Assembly (NCBI GenBank): GCA_003249225.1
Contig: QKJQ01000021.1
Coordinates: 1-64,000, forward strand
DNA length: 64,000 nucleotides
Origin: Clostridia bacterium
GTDB lineage: Bacteria > Bacillota > Clostridia > Lachnospirales > Lachnospiraceae
Direction: 5' to 3'
Made by a program: the position numbers and the translations under genes. Numbering within the stretch: position 1 is the stretch's first letter; each line of letters opens with the position of its first letter. Shown piece by piece: positions 32,712 to 42,074 of the stretch. The notes beneath the pieces were generated by a model. The model ran no database searches and was not told the DNA's origin. It saw nothing but the letters and a program-made list of their open reading frames with translations.

Positions 32712-35374
32712 AAAGAGGATTTTTACCGATATCAAAAGAGGATATGGAGGAACGCGGCTGGGAACAGTGTGATTTTGTGTTCGTTATAGGTGATGCTTAT
32801 GTAGACCACCCTTCGTTCGGACCGGCCATTATCAGCAGGGTATTGGAGAGTCGTGGATATAAAGTAGGAATCATTGCACAGCCGGATTGGAAGGATGAGG
32901 AAAGCATCCGTATCCTGGGAACTCCACGGCTTGGCTTCCTGATCTGTGGTGGAAATATGGACACCATGGTCAACCATTATACCGTTGCAAAAAAAAGGAG
33001 AACAACAGATGCATATTCGCCGGGCGGTGAACTTGGAAAGCGGCCGGACAGAGCTACGATCTGTTATGCGAATCTGATTCGGAAAACATACAAGACAACT
33101 CCGATCATCATCGGAGGAATCGAGGCGTCACTTCGTCGTATGGCGCATTATGATTACTGGAGTGATAAGGTAAAACGGTCCATTCTTCTGGATTCTCAGG
33201 CAGATCTTTTATCGTACGGCATGGGAGAAAAGTCGATCGTTGAAATCGCAGAAGCACTGGACAGCGGAATTGAAGTAAAAGACATAACCTTCATCAGCGG
33301 AACCGTATATAAAGCAAAGACAACAGACCATGTATACGATCCTGTGTGGTTACCTGGTTTTGATGAGATAAAAGAGAATAAACGCACCTTTGCCAAAAGC
33401 TTCTATACACAGTACTGCAATACGGATGCATTTTCTGGCAAGATACTGATTGAACCCTATAAAGAAAAAGAGTATGTTATACAGAATCCGCCATCAAAAC
33501 CATTGACGCAGTCTGAACTGGATGCTGTTTATGCACTTCCGTATGAAAGGACGTATCATCCTTCCTATGAAGCACTGGGTGGGATTCCTGCGATTGAAGA
33601 GCTGAAGTTCAGTATCACAAGCAACCGTGGCTGCTTTGGCGGCTGTAATTTCTGTGCGCTGACATTTCATCAGGGGAGAATCATTCAGTCCAGAAGTCAT
33701 GAATCAATTCTGGCAGAGGCGAACCAGCTAATATGGGATCCCGATTTTAAAGGATATATCAATGATGTTGGCGGTCCGACCGCTGACTTTCGCGCACCGG
33801 CCTGCAGCAAACAGCTTACGCAGGGAGCTTGTAAAGAAAAGCAATGTCTTTTTCCGGCACCATGTAAGAATCTTGATATCGATCATTCGGATTATCTGGA
33901 ATTACTCCGTGAACTTCGGGAACTGCCAAAAGTCAAGAAGGTATTTATACGCTCAGGAATCCGCTTTGATTATCTGATCAACGATAAAGATGATACATTT
34001 TTCCGTGAACTGGTGGAACATCATATCAGCGGACAGCTGAAAGTAGCACCGGAACACATCAGCGATAAGGTTCTTGCGAAAATGGGTAAGCCGGAGAACG
34101 CTGTCTATGAAAGATTCATTCGAAAGTATAAAAAGCTAAACGAAGAGCTTGGGAAAAATCAGTTCGTCGTTCCCTATCTGATGTCTTCTCACCCGGGTTC
34201 TACGTTAAAAGAAGCGGTTGCACTGGCTGAATACCTACGAGACCTTGGTTATATGCCGGAACAGGTGCAGGATTTCTACCCGACACCTTCTACCATATCG
34301 ACCTGTATGTATTATACCGGAATCGACCCAAGGACTATGGAGGAAGTTTTTGTTCCAAAATCACCGCATGAAAAGGCTATGCAGCGTGCATTGATCCAGT
34401 ATCGCAACCCGAAGAACTATGATCTGGTCGTGGAAGCGCTAACCCTGGCGCATCGTACCGATCTGATCGGCTTTGACAAGAACTGTCTGATTCGGCCAAA
34501 AAGAACCTACGGTCATGAGGAATCGTTCCATAAAGGAAAAGAAGATAAAAGAAGTGATAAGAAATCATCAGGGAGAGGCGCAGGGATAAAATCAAAAGAT
34601 ACCAAAAATAAGAAGAGTACAGGAAATTCGCATGAAAAGAATTCCAGTGATTCCAGAAATACAGGCAGTCGGAATACGAATGGAGACAGAAGTGCATCCG
34701 ACAACAGAGCAAAGACAGATGCTAAGGAGTTTTCAAACACTGGTAAAAGCAAAGCTGTGAAAAGCACAGAAAGAGCAGACAGAACTGGAAGAACTGACAG
34801 AACTGGAAGAACTGACAGAACTGGAAGTATAGAAAGAACGGAAAGAAAAGAAAAAGCAGGAAGTACAAGAAGTTCAAGAAGTACAGGAAGTGCAAGAAGT
34901 TCAGGAAGTTCAAGAAATGCAGGAAGTACAGGTAGTTCAAGAAGTACAGGAAGTTCAGGAAGTACAGGAAGTACAGGGAGTTCAAGAAATGCAGGAAGTA
35001 CAGGTAATTCAAGAAGTACAGGAAGTTCAAGAAATGCAGGAAGTACAGGCAGTTCAAGAAGTTCAGAAAAAATGAAAGCATCAGACAGGAGCAATGCAAG
35101 CAATAGTACTCATACAAGCAAAAAATCCGCTACAGGTGACAGAGCTGATAAAAATAACAGATCTTATACAGGTGACGGAACTGATAAAAATAACAGATCT
35201 AATACAGGTGACAGAGCTGATAAAAATAACAGATCTAATACAAGTTACAAATCTGCTACGAGTAACAAATCAAATACAAAGAACAAAGCTTCCGGTCCTG
35301 GTATGAACAAGGAGAATAGAAAAAGTACTCCGAGCAGCCAGGGAAGGAATAGCACCAGAACAAAAAGAAAATGA
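32708..35374 (+). CDS. YgiQ-family radical SAM protein with long repetitive basic tail
   Basis: The first 600 residues form a YgiQ-type radical SAM protein: N-terminal [20 protein letters not shown], the cluster motif Cys309-x3-Cys313-x2-Cys316 ([12 protein letters not shown]), and the family [20 protein letters not shown]. Function of the family is unknown. The remaining 280 residues or so are low-complexity, rich in Ser, Arg, Gly, Thr, Asn and Lys. They are built from six-residue RTGRTD repeats, three-residue S-x-G/R blocks, and three 12-residue copies of [12 protein letters not shown]. Many YgiQ proteins have a short basic tail, but this one is very long and resembles eukaryotic SR or RGG segments. 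The tail is likely disordered and RNA- or ribosome-binding. Confidence 0.88.
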   Translation: MKRGFLPISKEDMEERGWEQCDFVFVIGDAYVDHPSFGPAIISRVLESRGYKVGIIAQPDWKDEESIRILGTPRLGFLICGGNMDTMVNHYTVAKKRRTTDAYSPGGELGKRPDRATICYANLIRKTYKTTPIIIGGIEASLRRMAHYDYWSDKVKRSILLDSQADLLSYGMGEKSIVEIAEALDSGIEVKDITFISGTVYKAKTTDHVYDPVWLPGFDEIKENKRTFAKSFYTQYCNTDAFSGKILIEPYKEKEYVIQNPPSKPLTQSELDAVYALPYERTYHPSYEALGGIPAIEELKFSITSNRGCFGGCNFCALTFHQGRIIQSRSHESILAEANQLIWDPDFKGYINDVGGPTADFRAPACSKQLTQGACKEKQCLFPAPCKNLDIDHSDYLELLRELRELPKVKKVFIRSGIRFDYLINDKDDTFFRELVEHHISGQLKVAPEHISDKVLAKMGKPENAVYERFIRKYKKLNEELGKNQFVVPYLMSSHPGSTLKEAVALAEYLRDLGYMPEQVQDFYPTPSTISTCMYYTGIDPRTMEEVFVPKSPHEKAMQRALIQYRNPKNYDLVVEALTLAHRTDLIGFDKNCLIRPKRTYGHEESFHKGKEDKRSDKKSSGRGAGIKSKDTKNKKSTGNSHEKNSSDSRNTGSRNTNGDRSASDNRAKTDAKEFSNTGKSKAVKSTERADRTGRTDRTGRTDRTGSIERTERKEKAGSTRSSRSTGSARSSGSSRNAGSTGSSRSTGSSGSTGSTGSSRNAGSTGNSRSTGSSRNAGSTGSSRSSEKMKASDRSNASNSTHTSKKSATGDRADKNNRSYTGDGTDKNNRSNTGDRADKNNRSNTSYKSATSNKSNTKNKASGPGMNKENRKSTPSSQGRNSTRTKRK
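34770..35239 (+). repeat. In-frame coding repeats in the YgiQ tail
   Basis: Three classes follow one another: an 18-base unit (AGAACTGACAGAACTGGA and variants, near 34775-34830), degenerate 9-12-base GGAAGTnCAAGA/GGAAGTACAGG units (34860-35070), and three 36-base units at 35132-35167, 35168-35203 and 35204-35239. All keep the reading frame. Repeat number is likely to vary between strains through slippage. Confidence 0.85.
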
Positions 35375-35380
35375 TACACG

Positions 35381-35414
35381 GCATCCGGACCATTCGTTGG
35401 TTCGGATGTTTTTC
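35381..35414 (+). terminator. Terminator after the YgiQ gene
   Basis: CATCCGGAC pairs with GTTCGGATG (one G-T pair) and is followed by TTTTTC. Confidence 0.8.
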
Positions 35415-35622
35415 ATTTTATAAGAAAGTTCCTTTTTGGTTGATGCATCCAGTCAAATGTTACAAATAAAAATAAGGTGTATTGGTATAAATGCATAAAA
35501 CAATATCTGGATTTGAATTAATAAAAATTTGTGGTAAGATAGATATGCAATTAGCACAAGAATAGACAGGATATTTTAGAAAAGTTCTGCATCTTTGTCT
35601 ACAGACGTGAGGCTTTTTTGAT

Positions 35623-35650
35623 TGACATAAAAGGAAAAGCTTTTTATAAT
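35623..35650 (+). promoter_or_regulatory. Promoter of the galacturonate genes
   Basis: TTGACA (35623-35628) and TATAAT (35645-35650), spacer 16, with the predicted start near 35657. The 200 bases upstream of it (35415-35622) show no gene. Confidence 0.8.
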
Positions 35651-35661
35651 GAGATTTAGTT

Positions 35662-35681
35662 AAATGTAAGCGCTTACATTT
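35662..35681 (+). promoter_or_regulatory. 20-bp perfect palindrome, cre-like or LacI-family operator
   Basis: AAATGTAAGC/GCTTACATTT is an exact palindrome lying just after the transcription start. Its core TGTAAGCGCTTACA fits the CcpA cre consensus TGWAANCGNTNWCA and equally a LacI-type hexuronate regulator site. A second half-like copy (TCGCTTACAAAA) follows at 35688-35699. Its position suggests repression of the uxaB transcript. Confidence 0.8.
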
Positions 35682-35734
35682 TTGATTTCGCTTACAAAAT
35701 CATGTTATTTTTTAATGAAAAAGGAGAGCATACC

Positions 35735-37198
35735 ATGCAGGTTTTGAACAAATCAATTTCGAAAGCAGTAGAACGTCCGGTTAAAGTAATTCAGTTTGGT
35801 GAAGGTAACTTTTTACGAGGATTCGTAGATTATATGATCGATGTTGCAAATGAAAAAGGTATCTTCAATGGAAACATTGCCATTGTTAAGCCGATTTCTT
35901 TTGGAAGCCTTGATTCTTTCCACGAGCAGGAGTGCCAGTATACTTTAGCGCTCAGAGGAAAAGAGAACGGCGAAACAAAAGAAGAGATCAGAATCATCAC
36001 CTCCGTATCCGATGCCGTTGAATGTGATACAGAGTATGCAGCATATATGGACTATGCACATCTTGACAGCCTTCGTTTCGTTGTATCGAACACAACAGAA
36101 GCCGGCATCGTATTTGATGAGACAGATAAATTCGAACTGGATCCGCCAAAGACTTTCCCTGGCAAGCTGACGAAATTCTTATTTGAAAGATATACTTTTT
36201 ATAAAGGTGCCGCAGATAAGGGCATGATCATCATCCCTTGTGAATTGATCGAGAACAACGGTATCAACTTAAAGAAATGTGTTATGCAGTTCATTTCCCT
36301 CTGGAACCTTGGCGATGCTTTTACAAGCTGGGTGGAAGATTCCTGTACATTCTGCAGTACGCTTGTTGACAGAATCGTGACCGGTTACCCAAGAGAGGAA
36401 GCAGAAGCAATCTGGGAGAAGATTGGTTACAGAGATAATCTCCTTGATACCGGCGAACTTTTCGCTTTCTGGGTTATTGAAAGTGACCGTGATATCAGCG
36501 AAGAACTTCCGCTTGATAAAGCAGGGCTTCCGGTATTATTCGTAAAAGATCAGAGACCATATCGTGAAAGAAAGGTGCGTATCTTAAATGGTGCACACAC
36601 CTCCTTTGATGCCATGGCTTATCTTGCAGGTTTTGATTACGTTGGCGATGCCATGAACGATGCTACGGTGAAGAAATTCGTTATGGGGACTTTATGGGAT
36701 GAGATCATTCCAACTTTATCACTTCCCAGAGAAGAATGTGAAACATTTGCCTCAGCCGTTATCGAGCGTTTTGAAAATCCATTTATCAAGCATGCACTGC
36801 TTTCCATCTCCCTGAATACGATTTCAAAGTGGAAGAGCCGCTGTCTGACAAGCTTCAAGCAGTATGTTGAAAAGACTGGTTCTCTTCCTAAGAATCTTAC
36901 TTTCTCACTGGCTGCAATCCTTGCGTTCTATACCGGAAATGAGATTAAAGACGGTGCATTACTGGCAAGACGTGACGGAGAATCCTATAAAGTACTGGAT
37001 GATTTTGCTGTGCTTGAGTTCTTCGCAGCACACTCAGGAAGAGAAGCAAAAGCTTATGCGGAAGCTTACCTTGGAAATTCCGCTTACTTTGGCGAAGATA
37101 TGACAAAATACGAAGGATTGGTTGATCAGGTAACAGAATATCTGATTCAGATCCGCAACGAAGGAATGAAGACTGCAGTAAGTAAACTGGTTGGCTGA
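35735..37198 (+). CDS. uxaB: Tagaturonate reductase
   Basis: Reduces D-tagaturonate to D-altronate with NADH, the second step of galacturonate breakdown after UxaC. The 487-residue protein begins at ATG 35735 with AAGGAGAGC upstream; the open frame to 35702 covers leader. It belongs to the mannitol dehydrogenase family: VIQFGEGNFLRGFVDYMID carries the nucleotide-binding glycines, and RKVRILNGAHTSFDAMAYL is the typical active-site segment. The altronate dehydratase gene follows by 67 bases, making a natural two-gene unit. Regulation by the palindrome over its start is likely. Confidence 0.93.
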   Translation: MQVLNKSISKAVERPVKVIQFGEGNFLRGFVDYMIDVANEKGIFNGNIAIVKPISFGSLDSFHEQECQYTLALRGKENGETKEEIRIITSVSDAVECDTEYAAYMDYAHLDSLRFVVSNTTEAGIVFDETDKFELDPPKTFPGKLTKFLFERYTFYKGAADKGMIIIPCELIENNGINLKKCVMQFISLWNLGDAFTSWVEDSCTFCSTLVDRIVTGYPREEAEAIWEKIGYRDNLLDTGELFAFWVIESDRDISEELPLDKAGLPVLFVKDQRPYRERKVRILNGAHTSFDAMAYLAGFDYVGDAMNDATVKKFVMGTLWDEIIPTLSLPREECETFASAVIERFENPFIKHALLSISLNTISKWKSRCLTSFKQYVEKTGSLPKNLTFSLAAILAFYTGNEIKDGALLARRDGESYKVLDDFAVLEFFAAHSGREAKAYAEAYLGNSAYFGEDMTKYEGLVDQVTEYLIQIRNEGMKTAVSKLVG

Positions 37199-37265
37199 TC
37201 CTCGGAAGCAGGAAGGTTCCAGGCAGATACACTCAGCAGAGATGATTCTTAGAAAGGAACTCATT

Positions 37266-38750
37266 ATGCGCGATTTTATAATAATAAACCCAAAAGATAA
37301 TGTTGGTGTGGCACTTCGTGACCTTGCAAAAGACACAAAACTTGACGCAGCAGGGAAGGAAGTGGTCCTGCTCGAGGACATTCCCCGTGGTCACAAATTC
37401 ACACTGACCGCACTGAAGGAATCCGATAAAGTATACAAATACGGATATCCCATTGGCCATGTCATCAAAGATGTACCGGCTGGTTCCTGGGTGCATGTAC
37501 ATAACATAAAGACAAACTTAAGCGACCAATTGGAGTATGAATACCAGCCGGTGCAGGAGCCTGCAGCAATGAAGGTTGAGAAAGCATACTTCAAAGGCTT
37601 CAAACGAAAAGACGGCCGCATTGGAATCCGAAATGAAATCTGGATCGTACCTACCGTTGGCTGTGTGAATTCCATAGCAACGGCACTGGAGCGTAAGATG
37701 AATGCGGAAGTAACAGGCTCGGTTGAAGCGGTTGCGGCATTTCCGCATCCCTATGGCTGTTCCCAGATGGGAGATGATCAGGAGAATACAAGAGAGATCC
37801 TTTCTGACCTGATCAAACACCCGAACGCTGGTGGGGTGCTGGTCCTCGGACTTGGCTGTGAGAACAGCAGCATTGAAGTGCTGAAGCCTTACCTTGGCGA
37901 ATATGACAGCAGCCGGATCAAATTTCTGCAGTGTCAGGACGTGGAAGACGAGATGGAAGCAGCAAGCGAACTGATCCGTGAACTGATTGCAACGGCAGCA
38001 AAAGATACACGAGAAGAACTTCCGGCCTCAGAACTGATCATTGGTATGAAATGCGGCGGCTCGGATGGTCTGTCCGGAATAACCGCGAACCCGACCGTCG
38101 GTGCATTTTCCGACCGTCTCGTAGCGCAGGGCGGAACAACGATACTTACCGAAGTACCGGAGATGTTCGGCGCAGAGACGATCCTGATGGCACGCTGTCC
38201 GAATAAGGAACTGTTCGACAAGACAGTTACCATGGTCAACGACTTTAAAGATTACTTTATCTCACATAACCAGACGATTTACGAGAATCCTTCTCCCGGT
38301 AACAAAAAAGGCGGTATCTCAACACTTGAAGATAAGTCCCTCGGCTGTACACAAAAGTCCGGAAATTCACCGGTCACCGATGTATTAGGCTATGGCGACA
38401 CCGTAACAGTAAAAGGACTGAACCTGTTAAATGCACCCGGCAACGATCTGGTAGCGGCGACCGCTCTGGCAGCAGCTGGTGCCCACATGGTTCTCTTCAC
38501 AACGGGCCGCGGCACACCATTTGCTTCCCCGGTTCCGACAATGAAGATCTCAACGAACAACGATCTGGCAGGAAGAAAGAACAACTGGATCGACTTTAAC
38601 TGCGGACCGCTGGCAGATGACGCTGTATTAGACGAAATGGCCGATGAATTATTCGCGTACGTTTTAAAAGTGGCATCCGGAGAACAGGTCAAATCAGAAG
38701 CAGCCGGCTTCCACGACATGGCAATCTTCAAACAGGGCGTGACCTTATAA
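37266..38750 (+). CDS. uxaA: Altronate dehydratase
   Basis: Dehydrates D-altronate to 2-keto-3-deoxygluconate (KDG). ATG 37266 with AAAGGAAC upstream starts a 494-residue protein; the earlier frame overlaps uxaB and is rejected. The N-terminal SAF domain (about 1-95, with IPRGHKFTL and YPIGHVIKDV) is followed by the UxaA catalytic domain. Characteristic segments are GRIGIRNEIWIVPTVGCVN, HPYGCSQMGDD, GLGCENSSIE, MKCGGSDGLSGITANP and TTGRGTPFASPVPT. The cysteines in these loops probably bind the metal cluster. It shares its transcript with uxaB. Confidence 0.94.
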   Translation: MRDFIIINPKDNVGVALRDLAKDTKLDAAGKEVVLLEDIPRGHKFTLTALKESDKVYKYGYPIGHVIKDVPAGSWVHVHNIKTNLSDQLEYEYQPVQEPAAMKVEKAYFKGFKRKDGRIGIRNEIWIVPTVGCVNSIATALERKMNAEVTGSVEAVAAFPHPYGCSQMGDDQENTREILSDLIKHPNAGGVLVLGLGCENSSIEVLKPYLGEYDSSRIKFLQCQDVEDEMEAASELIRELIATAAKDTREELPASELIIGMKCGGSDGLSGITANPTVGAFSDRLVAQGGTTILTEVPEMFGAETILMARCPNKELFDKTVTMVNDFKDYFISHNQTIYENPSPGNKKGGISTLEDKSLGCTQKSGNSPVTDVLGYGDTVTVKGLNLLNAPGNDLVAATALAAAGAHMVLFTTGRGTPFASPVPTMKISTNNDLAGRKNNWIDFNCGPLADDAVLDEMADELFAYVLKVASGEQVKSEAAGFHDMAIFKQGVTL

Positions 38751-39073
38751 GTAATGAGAGGCTGCTTCCTGCAGGATCGAAATATGAAATGGTTCATAAG
38801 AGAAAGATTTTTATTCTTTCATAAACATGTTTTTGATTCATTCATAATGTTTGTTTAACAGAATTAACAGGAATACTTATTGTATAGGAGTTCATTCGGA
38901 AAATTAATTTCGAATAAACCGAGTCGTAACTGCACAAATTTAATAAAAATTTAGTGCCTTATTTCACAGAAATCAGCACTTTGTGGAAAAAGCGTTTCAG
39001 ACGGAAAAACTATTGAAAACAAGAAGTTAAAAGAGTACTATTATATCATATGAAATGAAAAGGAGATCAGAGT
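38751..39073. other. Intergenic region between uxaA and kdgK
   Basis: A 323-base AT-rich gap without a gene. It contains a short palindrome AAACATGTTT (38823-38832) and an imperfect hairpin GCACAAATTT/AAATTTAGTGC (38932-38957). I see no clear terminator and no strong promoter, although one is expected. AAAAGGAGATC before 39074 is the kdgK ribosome binding site. Confidence 0.55.
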
Positions 39074-40096
39074 ATGGGTAAGGTAGTGACAATGGGCGAG
39101 ATTATGCTTCGTCTGTCTACACCAGGATTTGAACGTTTTATTCAGGCTGACAGTTTTGATGTCTGCTACGGCGGAGGAGAGGCTAATGTAGCTGTATCCA
39201 TGGCAAATTATGGACACGAGGCTTCCTTCGTAACAAAGGTTCCAAAGAATGAAATTGGTGAGTGCGCAGTTGCAGCACTTAGAAAACATAATGTTGATAC
39301 AACAAACATCGCACTCGGCGGTGAAAGACTTGGCATCTATTTCCTTGAAACAGGCGCTTCCATGCGTGCTTCCAAGGTCGTATACGATCGTGCACATTCA
39401 TCGATCGCAGAAGCAGAAATCTCAGATTTTGACTTTGACAAGATCTTCGAAGGTGCTGACTGGTTCCACTTTACAGGAATTACACCGGCTGTCAGCGATA
39501 AAGCAGCAGAAGTTACGGAAGCAGCTTTAAAGGCAGCAAAAGCAAAGGGCATCACCGTATCAGTTGACCTTAACTTCAGAAAGAAATTATGGTCTTCCGA
39601 AAAAGCTCAGAAAGTTATGACTAACCTGATGCAGTATGTTGATGTATGCATCGGCAACGAAGAAGACGCTGAAAAAGTTCTTGGTTTCAAACCAGGTAAC
39701 ACAGACGTAACCAGTGGTGACCTTGAACTCGCAGGATACCAGGATATCTTCGCTCAGATGATTGAAAAATTTGGCTTCAAATACGTAGTAAGTTCACTTC
39801 GTGAAAGCTATTCTGCATCGGATAATGGCTGGTCAGCAGCTATTTATGATGGTAAAGAATTCTATCATTCAAGAAAATACAATGTTCGTATCGTTGACCG
39901 CGTAGGCGGCGGTGATTCCTTCGCAGCTGGTCTGATCTGTGGACTGATGGATGGAAAGAACATGAAAGATGCACTTGAATTTGCTGTAGCAGCATCTGCT
40001 CTGAAGCATACAATTCCTGGTGACTTCAACCTTGTTTCCCGTTCTGAAGTGGAAGCACTTGCAAAGGGCGACGGATCAGGTCGTGTACAGCGCTAA
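39074..40096 (+). CDS. kdgK: 2-dehydro-3-deoxygluconokinase (PfkB family)
   Basis: Phosphorylates KDG, the product of UxaA and of the unsaturated-uronate branch, to KDPG for aldol cleavage. The 340 residues match PfkB kinases: GEIMLRLSTPGFERF at the start, CYGGGEANVAVSMANYG as the substrate-binding segment, and DRVGGGDSFAAGLICG carrying the anion hole and catalytic Asp. Codon choice is close to highly expressed genes. No KDPG aldolase (eda) is found in the window. It stands as its own unit, with a hairpin about 80 bases after the stop. Confidence 0.92.
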   Translation: MGKVVTMGEIMLRLSTPGFERFIQADSFDVCYGGGEANVAVSMANYGHEASFVTKVPKNEIGECAVAALRKHNVDTTNIALGGERLGIYFLETGASMRASKVVYDRAHSSIAEAEISDFDFDKIFEGADWFHFTGITPAVSDKAAEVTEAALKAAKAKGITVSVDLNFRKKLWSSEKAQKVMTNLMQYVDVCIGNEEDAEKVLGFKPGNTDVTSGDLELAGYQDIFAQMIEKFGFKYVVSSLRESYSASDNGWSAAIYDGKEFYHSRKYNVRIVDRVGGGDSFAAGLICGLMDGKNMKDALEFAVAASALKHTIPGDFNLVSRSEVEALAKGDGSGRVQR

Positions 40097-40100
40097 TACA

Positions 40101-40114
40101 ATGTTTATAAACAT
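40101..40114 (+). promoter_or_regulatory. 14-bp palindrome after kdgK
   Basis: ATGTTTATAAACAT is an exact palindrome 5 bases after the kdgK stop. It has no U-run and could be an operator for the kduI transcript. It is a weak assignment by shape only. Confidence 0.35.
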
Positions 40115-40173
40115 CACATTGGAATAAATAACGTAAGGCAGCAACCGCGAATTACGAAATCAATGAAACGAAT

Positions 40174-40215
40174 AACGCTGCTACGTACGATTAAAGGTAA
40201 GTAGCAGCGTTTTCA
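40174..40215 (+). terminator. Terminator between kdgK and kduI
   Basis: AACGCTGCTAC (40174-40184) pairs perfectly with GTAGCAGCGTT (40201-40211) over a 16-base loop and is followed by TTC. Confidence 0.7.
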
Positions 40216-40329
40216 ATCGTAGACACTACTTAATTGAGATGCCGTCCCGGCAGATGCTCCGTATAGGAAAGAGAATCTTACCTGTGGCACACCGGAACGC
40301 ATTCTCTGCATTTGAATGGAGGAATAAAA

Positions 40330-41193
40330 ATGGAACTTAGAACAGCAGCTTCACCAAAGGACGCAAAATTTTACGATACAAAAAGACTTCGCGAAGAATT
40401 CCTGATCGATGACCTTTTCGCACCGGATGACATCAAACTGGTATACAGCCACATCGACAGAATCATTACAGGTTCTGCGGTACCGGTAAAGGGTGCATTA
40501 ACACTTACGGCCGGCGCTGAGCTTCGTGCCAACTACTTCTTAGAGAGACGCGAGATGGGTATCATCAACATTGGTGGTGCCGGCATTATTACAATCGATG
40601 GCAAAGAATATACCGTTGATTATAAAGAAGGCATGTACATCGGAATGGGTGCAAAGGACATAAGCTTTGCAAGCAAAGACGCAGCAACACCTGCAAAATT
40701 CTACCTAAACAGTGCACCAGCACATAAAAGCTATCCAACGGTACTGATCCGTCCGGAAGGCACACCTGCTGAGGGCGTTGTCATCGTAAAAGATGAGAAT
40801 AAAGTTGAACTTGGAAGTCTGGAAGAATCAAATCACCGCGTGATCTGTAAATACATCCTTCCGGGACAGGTAGAAAGCTGTCAGCTCGTTATGGGTATGA
40901 CAAAGCTGAAACCGGGAAGCGTATGGAACACCATGCCTTGTCACACACATGACAGACGTATGGAAGTATATCTGTACTTTGATATGCCGGCAAATGCAAG
41001 AGTATTCCACTACATGGGCGAACCTTCCGAGACAAGACATATCGTGATGAAGAATCAGGAAGCTGTTATCTCTCCAAGCTGGTCCATTCACTCAGGAAGC
41101 GGTACACAGGCTTATACCTTCATCTGGGGCATGGTTGGTGAGAATCAGGCGTTTGGTGATATGGATAACTGCACCATGGATGATATCATGTAA
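40330..41193 (+). CDS. kduI: 5-keto-4-deoxyuronate isomerase
   Basis: Isomerises 5-keto-4-deoxyuronate, made from unsaturated galacturonate released by pectate lyases, to DKII, which enters the KDG route through KduD. ATG 40330 with TGGAGGAATAA upstream gives 287 residues, normal for KduI. The cupin metal site is CHTHDRRMEVYLYFD (about 207-221) with two His and a Glu. The C-terminal SPSWSIHSGSGTQAYTFIWGM is also family-typical. A terminator follows directly, so the gene appears monocistronic. KduD is not in this window. Confidence 0.94.
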   Translation: MELRTAASPKDAKFYDTKRLREEFLIDDLFAPDDIKLVYSHIDRIITGSAVPVKGALTLTAGAELRANYFLERREMGIINIGGAGIITIDGKEYTVDYKEGMYIGMGAKDISFASKDAATPAKFYLNSAPAHKSYPTVLIRPEGTPAEGVVIVKDENKVELGSLEESNHRVICKYILPGQVESCQLVMGMTKLKPGSVWNTMPCHTHDRRMEVYLYFDMPANARVFHYMGEPSETRHIVMKNQEAVISPSWSIHSGSGTQAYTFIWGMVGENQAFGDMDNCTMDDIM

Positions 41194-41279
41194 GGAACGT
41201 ACTTGGTATCCGGATATAATAATTATTTAGAAACTTTGATTATATTATTAAAAAACGATTAATTTATAAACAAAACATA

Positions 41280-41313
41280 AAGTCGGGTGCATTTAGCACT
41301 CGACTTCTTTTCT
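41280..41313 (+). terminator. Terminator after kduI
   Basis: AAGTCGGGTGC (41280-41290) pairs with GCACTCGACTT (41296-41306), one G-T pair and a 5-base loop, followed by CTTTTC. Confidence 0.85.
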
Positions 41314-41429
41314 GTCTTGTTGTAAAATGGATGCAGTAACAATTACTATGTGTCAAGTTTATTTGTGTCTGTGCGTTACTGGTCACAAAACAGAACATTT
41401 CGAAAAGTGACGCAGAAAAGGAGATGTTT

Positions 41430-42074
41430 ATGAAATCGGGTCATGAAAAAAGTTTACAGATTTTACGTTACCCGGGGATGGCGCAGTACTATGCGTATGA
41501 AGAAACCAAGGGAAAAGCAGAAGAAGCGATCGTAATGGACATGATAAAAGAGATGGAACCGGTGAAAGACAGAACGGATTATTCCTTCCTTCCATTTTAT
41601 ACAATATATCAGACGAAACTGAATAAAAAAGAGAAATACAGTGCTATTGCAGCCTGGACCATGCATTTTGAAAAGGAAGAGCATCCATGCCAGGGAGATT
41701 ATCTTTTGACACTGGTCGACTGCTATGAAGGCTTGAGTGAAGAGATCTTTGAGCATAGAAGAGCGGTTCGGGATATGGCAAGAAGTACGCTGCAGAGAAT
41801 CCTGAATAAGCATAAAGGAAAAGACAGCTGGCAGAAGGAAACGAGCCTTGAGAATTATCGTATCGCCTATGCGATCTGGAAAGCATGTTATCTTCATATG
41901 ATTCTGCCGGATATCTACCTAAAAAAAGCGCAGAAGGCACTGGAAGCGGCAAAAGCGCAGCAGGAAAATGCTGAATTATCTGACGCGGAGAAGCAGGAGA
42001 TAGCACTGATTCTTAACGGTATGGAGAATTACGATCCGTATACAGGCGGATGGGAGGTGCTGCATGACTGCTAA
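41430..42074 (+). CDS. Uncharacterised helical protein coupled to polygalacturonase
   Basis: A 214-residue soluble protein I do not recognise. ATG 41430 is 6 bases from AAAAGGAG; ATG 41424 would be too close. It is Lys/Glu-rich and predicted almost entirely helical, with a tyrosine- and tryptophan-rich middle (LPFYTIYQTKLNKKEKYSAI, then AWTMHFEKEEHP) and YRIAYAIWKACYLHMILPD later. This pattern of short repeated helices could be part of an alpha/alpha-toroid, but no catalytic motif is visible. Its stop overlaps the start of the GH28 gene by 11 bases, so the two are translated together and probably act on the same pectin fragments. Confidence 0.75.
   Translation: MKSGHEKSLQILRYPGMAQYYAYEETKGKAEEAIVMDMIKEMEPVKDRTDYSFLPFYTIYQTKLNKKEKYSAIAAWTMHFEKEEHPCQGDYLLTLVDCYEGLSEEIFEHRRAVRDMARSTLQRILNKHKGKDSWQKETSLENYRIAYAIWKACYLHMILPDIYLKKAQKALEAAKAQQENAELSDAEKQEIALILNGMENYDPYTGGWEVLHDC

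Noticed and set aside
34513..35103. 196-codon minus-strand frame rich in Leu/Pro
   Set aside because: It is the shadow of the repetitive YgiQ tail; repeats in GC-poor coding DNA create long antisense frames.
34770..35239. Regular repeats that could suggest a CRISPR array
   Set aside because: Repeats are short, contiguous, in frame with a protein and have no unique spacers.
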